Shown here piece after piece: positions 24,238 to 28,825 of a stretch of 28,825 bases of DNA. This stretch comes from Coemansia sp. RSA 922. Its lineage: Eukaryota > Kickxellomycota > Kickxellomycetes > Kickxellales > Kickxellaceae. Location of the stretch: positions 1 through 28,825 of the forward strand of contig JANBQS010000172.1 of assembly GCA_027577415.1 (NCBI GenBank), in the 5' to 3' direction. Within the stretch, counting starts at the first letter, position 1, and each line of letters starts with the position of its first letter. Made by a program: the position numbers and the translations under genes. The notes under the pieces are model-generated. The model worked only from the letters and a program-made list of their open reading frames with translations, ran no database searches and had not been told where the DNA came from.

Positions 24238-24933
24238 ATGAACAGCAACACTTTTCTTTCTCAAGCCGAGTGCTCGCGACAACAAGTAATTGCTATATTG
24301 GGTAACAAGTTAGGGAACCGCCCAACTCACAAGGAACTAGAAGAACGAAACATTTTTTCGAAACCCAAGGTCTCTCCTTTTCTACAGGACAAGTACCTAG
24401 AGCTGAGACGTAGTCTTCTAAAAATTAATAGGAAGCGTAAGCTGGTGAGCCGTCAAGCTCGCGAGGAATATCAAATGAGTCTTACTAAAAGCCATCTAGA
24501 GCGCCTTTTGGAGAACCGTCTGCCTCGTGAGGAATTTGAACGTAGTCTTACAAGAAGCCTTTTAGAGCGCCTTTTGGAGAAGCGTCTGACTCATAAAGAC
24601 CTAGTCAGCCAAAGCGTACTGAATAGTACTACCGTCGCTCCCTCTCTACAAGCCAGGCAAGCAGAGTTGAAACGCGGTCTCCTAGAGAACCATTTAAAGC
24701 ACAAGCTGGAAAACCGCCAGCCTCATGAGGAATTTGAGCGTAGTCTTATAAGAACCCTTTTAGAGCGCTTTTTGGAGAAGCGCCCAGCTCGTGAAGAACT
24801 AGTCAGCCAAAGAGTACTGTTTAATACCACCCCAGTTCCTACTTTCTATGAGAGGCAACTAGAGTTGAGACGTAATCAACAAGAAATGGGTAGGAGGCTG
24901 GCTGAAATGAGAAGACCTGGAATATATCAATAG
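24238..24933 (+). CDS. Diverged RPEL paralogue with six degenerate motifs, 231 aa
   Basis: The first residues (MNSNTFLSQAECSRQQVIAI) parallel MDSNTSTS...PQQVIDNL in the 23356-23754 gene, so the two are tandem duplicates. RPEL-like motifs occur at 28-34 (RPTHKEL), 72-78 (RQAREEY), 94-100 (RLPREEF), 116-122 (RLTHKDL), 160-166 (RQPHEEF) and 182-188 (RPAREEL). Only the first and last keep RPxxxEL; the others have lost the proline, the glutamate or the leucine. Internal expansion is visible: FERSLTRSLLERLLEKR and FERSLIRTLLERFLEKR are copies of one segment. The full-length open frame argues against simple decay. Reduced or altered actin binding is a reasonable inference. Confidence 0.82.
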   Translation: MNSNTFLSQAECSRQQVIAILGNKLGNRPTHKELEERNIFSKPKVSPFLQDKYLELRRSLLKINRKRKLVSRQAREEYQMSLTKSHLERLLENRLPREEFERSLTRSLLERLLEKRLTHKDLVSQSVLNSTTVAPSLQARQAELKRGLLENHLKHKLENRQPHEEFERSLIRTLLERFLEKRPAREELVSQRVLFNTTPVPTFYERQLELRRNQQEMGRRLAEMRRPGIYQ

Positions 24934-24979
24934 AAGAGCGACATTACCAAGCAGTTTTTATTTAATTTTTTATATCATA

Positions 24980-25330
24980 CTAGTATATACACTTAATAGC
25001 TCTTGATTTGGTAATACCCACAGTACCATTAGGGTACAGAGTCAAGTATCCGGCCTGCAAGCCAATGATGAGCAGTTCAGTGTTACTTTGGAAACACCAT
25101 TCATGGAGGTTGTTGGAAACAAATATCTTGAAACTAGTCAAGCCGTGTGGACACTCGTACTCATACATTAGTTTCTTTATGAGACTAGCCGCCTTCTTTG
25201 GGTCCCTTTTGCACAACCCCTCAAGTCGTCTAGTGGACTCCAGCCATGGCTGGTGGACAAGATGGTGCTTCTGGTGCTGGCTCTCGGGCCATGTCCATTG
25301 TGTCAAAAGAGTAGAATAAAATAAAGACAA
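24980..25330 (-). CDS. Unrecognised small ORF convergent with the second RPEL gene; start unclear
   Basis: The frame is open from about 25330 to TAG 24980 (116 codons) but has no ATG until codon 55 (25168). Similarity to the decayed copy at 23840-23997 begins before that codon, so the true start must be further upstream. An ATG at 25298 with good context opens another frame (MDMAREPAPEAP...) that stops after 22 codons. A one- or two-base indel near 25240, or a missed exon, could explain this. The C-terminal part is beta-rich (TSFKIFVSNNLHEWCF, ELLIIGLQAGYLTLYPNG). Its stop is 46 bp from the RPEL gene stop. Function unknown; it may be a recent pseudogene. Confidence 0.45.
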   Translation of the reverse strand: MSLFYSTLLTQWTWPESQHQKHHLVHQPWLESTRRLEGLCKRDPKKAASLIKKLMYEYECPHGLTSFKIFVSNNLHEWCFQSNTELLIIGLQAGYLTLYPNGTVGITKSRAIKCIY

Positions 25331-25339
25331 TTAAATGTT

Positions 25340-25449
25340 GTTACGAGAGGGGACATGAACATCTTATTCACAAGAATATAGAAGAAGTTTAAAAAAAAAA
25401 GTTTTTCAATTGTTATTGTGAATATCTTATTCACATCCCCTCTCATAAC
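25340..25449. repeat. Fold-back element with ~34-bp inverted arms
   Basis: The left arm 25340-25373 and right arm 25416-25449 match in inverted orientation at 27 of 34 positions, including GAGAGGGGA and TATTCACAA. The spacer includes a run of ten A. The right arm contains a perfect short palindrome GTGAATA-TCT-TATTCAC (25419-25435). It could be a small MITE-like element or a hairpin-forming regulatory site. Confidence 0.55.
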
Positions 25450-26028
25450 ATGCTTGTAGGATTTCAATGATCGATGGTGACATTCCACATTTGTATTATG
25501 TAGCTTGATCACTACCACTGCAACCAACAGTCTAACAATCAACTGTCTCTGATTTTGTTACTACTCTCACAGACTGCCACCTTATTTAAAGGTCCATGTC
25601 CCAGCAACCATGGAGTAGTTAGGTTAATCACTTTCGTTTTTATAGCTTTTATTTTAAATACGAGACATAAGGACTGATGAATTTGGCTCTCTGCTGCAAG
25701 TGAATTTACTCATACTAAAAACTACAATGCTAAAGCCAGGAAACTCTTCTCAAGAACAGATATAACCATTTCTATTTCTATATCTATATCTATATCATAT
25801 CTATTTCTTTTTCCAACCACCCACCTCCACTTTTAAGAGCTTCTTTGTAGACATTTCCAACAAACACCATTTCTTATTAAAGCTGTGAGAAAAATTTGGG
25901 GAAAAAGGAAAGGAGTGAAACCTTGTCATCAAAGGCATTCTTTGTAGCTGTTCGAAAGTAGGGGGAATATGCCAATCCTTGGTGCCCAAAAACTATTCCT
26001 CCTCCCTTTTTTCGAAATGGTGAGGAGG
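25450..26028. other. Intergenic stretch upstream of member E, with a TCTATA microsatellite
   Basis: This is AT-rich and without coding support. It contains a short (TCTATA)n microsatellite around 25771-25800. No TGACG elements like those upstream of the 9769-10074 and 19642-19968 genes are present. Confidence 0.5.
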
Positions 26029-26038
26029 TATAAAAAGG
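26029..26038 (+). promoter_or_regulatory. TATA box of member E
   Basis: TATAAAAAGG lies 130 bp before the ATG at 26159. It is followed by a pyrimidine-rich leader containing TCTCCATCATCTCC. Confidence 0.6.
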
Positions 26039-26158
26039 GCCCCCAAGTTTCAGCCAATTCTTCATCTTTTCTCCCTTTCTCCATCATCTCCATCAACATA
26101 CCATTGTTTGCCTCTTGCACCACCACTATTTACATTCTGAACAAGCTTCTCTACCATC

Positions 26159-26557
26159 ATGATTAATACTGAAATCAGCAATCTGGGATTGGATAATTTA
26201 GATGCTCTGCATGCACGTATTACAAGTGCTGGTAATGTTGATTCATATATAGTAATATATGCCAACAAAGACAAGAATGGCAAGAAGGTCCTACAAGCTC
26301 TTGTCGGAAAGACAGGTGATCACTTGGTGTACTACGTGGCAAAGGATGATGGCAATGAAAGGCTCTTTCATGCAGCCTTGGAAAATACACCCCCTGGGCT
26401 TAACATTTTGTGTCAGGACACGTTTGTCATAGTGAAGAGGTATGATTCATATGGGAAAGAAGTTGGACTTGGGTCTGGAATGGTAGCAATAATTGAAGAT
26501 AATACGGAAACTACAGAACTTGAAGAAGTTACTATAGCCTATGAGGAGCGTAAATAG
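26159..26557 (+). CDS. Small orphan protein, 132 aa (member E)
   Basis: ATG 26159 (CATCATGAT context) to TAG 26557, intronless. The sequence alternates strands and charged loops: DSYIVIYANKDKNGKKVLQA, DHLVYYVAKDDGNERLF, then DTFVIVKRYDSYGKEVG and MVAIIEDN. This suggests a small beta-rich fold. There is no signal peptide or membrane helix. The codon pattern, with regular Gly/Asp/Lys codons, makes coding likely. I do not recognise a family. It is grouped with the 1293, 9769, 11310, 12790 and 19642 genes by size, setting and TATA spacing, with no clear sequence match. Function unknown. Confidence 0.68.
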   Translation: MINTEISNLGLDNLDALHARITSAGNVDSYIVIYANKDKNGKKVLQALVGKTGDHLVYYVAKDDGNERLFHAALENTPPGLNILCQDTFVIVKRYDSYGKEVGLGSGMVAIIEDNTETTELEEVTIAYEERK

Positions 26558-26994
26558 TTTAGTATTTTCCAGCTACTTGGCCACACAATTACTACCCATG
26601 TAATTTTGGACACCTATATATGCTAAAGGCTGTCACTAGGTGATCTCTGTCATAGTGTCCCACTCTATCGCTGCCAGGCTACTGAGCTTAGTTTTCTAGC
26701 ATTTTTATATCATCTTCACACATATTAATACTTTTATTAACTCAATAGAGCATATTTGAAAGTAAACGAATGGCTGTCACTTATAGACTCTGGAAGTCAG
26801 AGCCACTTTAGTCCGTCTCAGACACTACGCTATGGTATTAGCATGAAATGCCCAAGCTAATGGTCAAAGTTTTTGTTTTGTACATTTTTATCCTCACCTG
26901 CCCAGATGTTGGGCTGGGAGTTGACATAAATATTTTTTGTTGTTTTGTAATGTTCATTTATTATTATCCCTTACTACGAGCTATTGGCAAGGTA
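26558..26994. other. Intergenic stretch after member E
   Basis: AT-rich; I see no coding frame, RNA gene or repeat in it. Confidence 0.5.
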
Positions 26995-27204
26995 ATTGAT
27001 TGTTTAATTAGACGCTAACAAGCAGTGGGTGCTCGGCCACTAACCCTACAATCGGCTAAAGCTATAGTCAGTTTTAGCCCGGGGTAAGGATAGATAGGAA
27101 ATGCCTTGTTTTTTTATTTAAAAATTCTTAAAACAACTAAATCGGTTTCCAGGCCTGAAATTGGCATAACCCACTGCTCGTTAGCGACTAGCTAACCTAT
27201 CAAT
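26995..27204. mobile_element. MITE-like element, 36-bp imperfect terminal inverted repeats
   Basis: The left arm 26995-27030 and right arm 27169-27204 are inverted copies matching at 30 of 36 positions; the best part is CGCTAAC[A/G]AGCAGTGGGT. If the ends are set at 27011 and 27188, 20-bp arms (18 of 20 matching) are flanked by TA on both sides, as with Tc1/mariner-type elements. The interior is too short to code and contains a hairpin GGCTAAA ... TTTAGCC (27054-27079). Confidence 0.5.
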
Positions 27205-27351
27205 GGAAGAGGAAGTGCTTTAATCGAGGAAACTAACTTCTGGACGGATATATTGCAAAAGGGGTGCACAGTTGAACAAATTAAAGTTAAATTTGAGCTG
27301 TCGCAAATGGCAATCATAGATATTAAAGAATTTCCATCAAGCGATGACTGA
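27196..27351 (+). pseudogene. Protein-like ORF remnant next to the MITE-like element
   Basis: A frame from 27196 to TGA 27351 lacks an ATG at its beginning but reads like protein (EETNFWTDILQKGCTVEQIK, then MAIIDIKEFPSSDD). An ATG at 27203 is in another frame and stops after six codons. The same frame resumes after the TGA as a 77-codon ORF (27364-27597) with several Cys and basic residues. It could be a broken gene or relic of a mobile element. I cannot assign a family. Confidence 0.25.
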
Positions 27352-27640
27352 TACCTCCATTTAATGGTATTCGAGTGTGCCAAGCTTTCCGTAGTACTGG
27401 TCAAAGGTCAAAGCCAGAGCACCAGTCAGACACGACGTCCACGGCCAGGTATTTGCAAATTGTCCTTCTTTCGCAAACACTGCGAGCTATACCCACAAGG
27501 CTGTGAGGTAGCAGCACATTGTCAAGACTGGCAATTCAAAAAGAACACGATTTTACTGTCCGGTACTAGAGCTTGGATCGTGGACTCGGCGTCCTAGGGT
27601 GTAGTCGCTGAATACAATGCCGACAGTGTACAGGTGCAAC

Positions 27641-28297
27641 TCAGTGATGGCCACCCTCATCACCATCGTTATCCCCTTTCTTTTCGTTCGACTTTGGGCC
27701 AAAGCCAAAGGCAGCGCGCATTTTGGCGCCAACTGACAAGCGACGTGGACTACTGGCATCATCTGCCACGGGACGATCTGTACCATCGATATTACTATTA
27801 CTGTCCAAGAGTCGCTTGATACGAGCAAACCTGATCTTTTTCTCGCCAGGCTCAGTGTCCGAGGGATCAGTCAGTAAGCGGTCGGCATTTTCCAATGCTT
27901 CATTGTCCTCGCGTGAGCTGATCCCAAGGCGCTCTTGTAGTGAGCGCCCACCCATGGCATCTGTAGTGCGGCTGCGCATAGTCTGAGAAAAGTCGGCCAT
28001 GGAACCGACACCTTTAGATTGCAAATAGTAGCTAGCGGCAGCGGTGGAGCAGCCAACAAAGGCTACAGCGTAAAGCGTACCTAGTCCAAATGCTCGTGCA
28101 GCCCAGTTAACGTGGTCTTTCTGAATCGATTCGCCTGCCAGTTTAGCTGCGCGGTGAGCACGGCGGTGGCCCAGCATGACAGCTACAAGAATCGAAGCAG
28201 TAAATCCGATACCTGCAATCGATATAAATCGGCGCTTTTCGGCACTCTGCCGGTCTCGTTCTGCCTGTGCACGCGAGATCGCTTTATCAGAAGCCAT
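27641..28297 (-). CDS. TMEM242: TMEM242-like mitochondrial membrane protein, 218 aa
   Basis: Two hydrophobic segments at about 24-43 (FISIAGIGFTASILVAVMLG) and 66-92 resemble the two helices of TMEM242. The second contains the best match, AARAFGLGTLYAVAFVG, followed by SKGVGSMADFSQTMRS. The vertebrate family has the pattern ALxWGSLYAxxGVG ... LGVxSMxDFxxxM. In mammals TMEM242 is an inner mitochondrial membrane protein involved in ATP synthase c-ring assembly and linked to complex I assembly. The C-terminal ~110 residues are charged, with many D, E, K and R, and are an extension beyond the usual family length. ATG 28297 is the first in frame. It diverges from the gene starting at 28593. Confidence 0.75.
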   Translation of the reverse strand: MASDKAISRAQAERDRQSAEKRRFISIAGIGFTASILVAVMLGHRRAHRAAKLAGESIQKDHVNWAARAFGLGTLYAVAFVGCSTAAASYYLQSKGVGSMADFSQTMRSRTTDAMGGRSLQERLGISSREDNEALENADRLLTDPSDTEPGEKKIRFARIKRLLDSNSNIDGTDRPVADDASSPRRLSVGAKMRAAFGFGPKSNEKKGDNDGDEGGHH

Positions 28298-28592
28298 TAT
28301 TTAAAACAAGCGAAATAAAAGATAAGAGATAAAAAAATAATTCTATATTGGGCGATCGATTTTTTTTAGTGGGGAAAAAATCGTATGTTGAGGCGACATC
28401 AAGCGCTTACGGGGTGGGGAAAAAGAAATGAGCAAGTGACGAAAAAATGATGTCACACTTTGTGTCTAGGCCCTTTTTTCTTGTTCCTCTTGGCGATCAG
28501 ACCGATTTCCCCACACTCTCTTTGTCTCTCTTACTGCTTTTTATTTGACTATTTGCAATCTCCACATTTACAATAGTACCAATTCGTCGGTA
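28298..28592. promoter_or_regulatory. Divergent promoter region between the TMEM242-like gene and the right-edge gene
   Basis: A 295-bp region between two outward-facing starts. It contains AAGTGACG and TGATGTCA (28448-28455), similar to the TGATGTCA sites at 19101, 19292 and 23184, and GGCGATCAGACCGAT near 28491. I see no clear TATA box for either gene. Confidence 0.4.
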
Positions 28593-28825
28593 ATGTCGAC
28601 GACAAGTCAACAGCAGCAGATGGCAGCGAGTGCAGCCGAGGCGCCGCTAAACTCGACACAGTCACTGGGCTTACACACACGAGTACCCAGCGGTAGCAGT
28701 CATACATTGGGCCCGTATACACGAGTCCCAGATAGCGATGACTCTGCACTAGAGCTAGAGACAATAGGCACTCATGGCCATGACAAGGCAGAGCCTGTAG
28801 CGGAGACACGCAGTGGAATCGGTGT
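28593..28825 (+). CDS. N-terminus of an unrecognised gene running off the right edge (partial)
   Basis: ATG 28593 (GGTAATGTCG context) opens a frame that stays open for 77 codons to the window end. The peptide begins MSTTSQQQQMAASAAEAPLN and contains two copies of an [H/Y]TRVP motif (LHTRVPSGSS and PYTRVPDSDD). It then becomes acidic. The composition suggests a disordered N-terminal region of a larger protein. No domain is visible yet, so I assign no function. Confidence 0.6.
   Translation, partial: MSTTSQQQQMAASAAEAPLNSTQSLGLHTRVPSGSSHTLGPYTRVPDSDDSALELETIGTHGHDKAEPVAETRSGIG

Noticed and set aside
1..28825. tRNA or rRNA genes
   Set aside because: Reading for T-loop-like GTTCGA sequences paired with a plausible cloverleaf gave nothing convincing. 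The few TTCGA occurrences noted lie in coding or tract DNA. A tRNAscan run would be decisive.

Overview
The window is nuclear DNA from a eukaryote, most likely an early-diverging fungus with compact genes. Kickxellomycotina is a guess from gene content and scarcity of introns, not something the sequence proves. The conserved genes are single-copy housekeeping genes with few or no introns: NDUFS1, VPS16, DPH2, a striatin, a FAM72 protein and a TMEM242-like protein. They are GC-rich and lie close together, while the DNA between them is AT-rich with long A/T runs. I found no rRNA, convincing tRNA, CRISPR array or autonomous transposon.

Layout. 1-1.8 kb: the tail of an unrecognised gene, a 152-bp tandem repeat, and a small orphan gene (1293-1709) with a possible frameshift at a T7 run. 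1.8-9.4 kb: four minus-strand genes in tandem, NDUFS1 > F-box/LRR protein > DPH2 > FAM72. FAM72 has one intron that I could place exactly. 9.5-13.2 kb: an AT-rich island with three small orphan genes (9769-10074, 11310-11633, 12790-13146), repeated promoter modules and strong TATA boxes. 13.3-15.5 kb: an SH3 protein interrupted by an in-frame TAG, and a small secreted protein resembling DNRLRE/CBM96 domains. 16.0-18.8 kb: VPS16. 19-20 kb: another small orphan gene with repeated upstream elements. 20.2-23.1 kb: striatin and a two-helix membrane protein, possibly mitochondrial and Coa1/Tim21-like. 23.3-25.4 kb: a tandem duplication of an RPEL-repeat gene plus a convergent small ORF; the first RPEL copy is canonical, the second expanded and degenerate, and the first convergent copy is decayed. 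25.4-27.6 kb: a sixth small orphan gene, a fold-back repeat, a MITE-like element and ORF remnants. 27.6-28.8 kb: the TMEM242-like gene, divergent from a gene that runs off the right edge.

The most unusual feature is the set of six small (about 100-165 codon) intronless orphan genes in the AT-rich gaps. None has an evident signal peptide. Most have a TATA box about 75-130 bp before the ATG. Two of them (9769-10074 and 11310-11633) have core promoters alignable over about 100 bp although their proteins barely resemble each other. Two (9769-10074 and 19642-19968) share a repeated, co-oriented upstream element with a TGACG core followed by CTTTGAGG-like sequence. This looks like a co-regulated, fast-evolving gene family. 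Separately, NDUFS1, the TMEM242-like gene and perhaps the Coa1-like gene point to respiratory complex I function or assembly, but such loose proximity may be chance.
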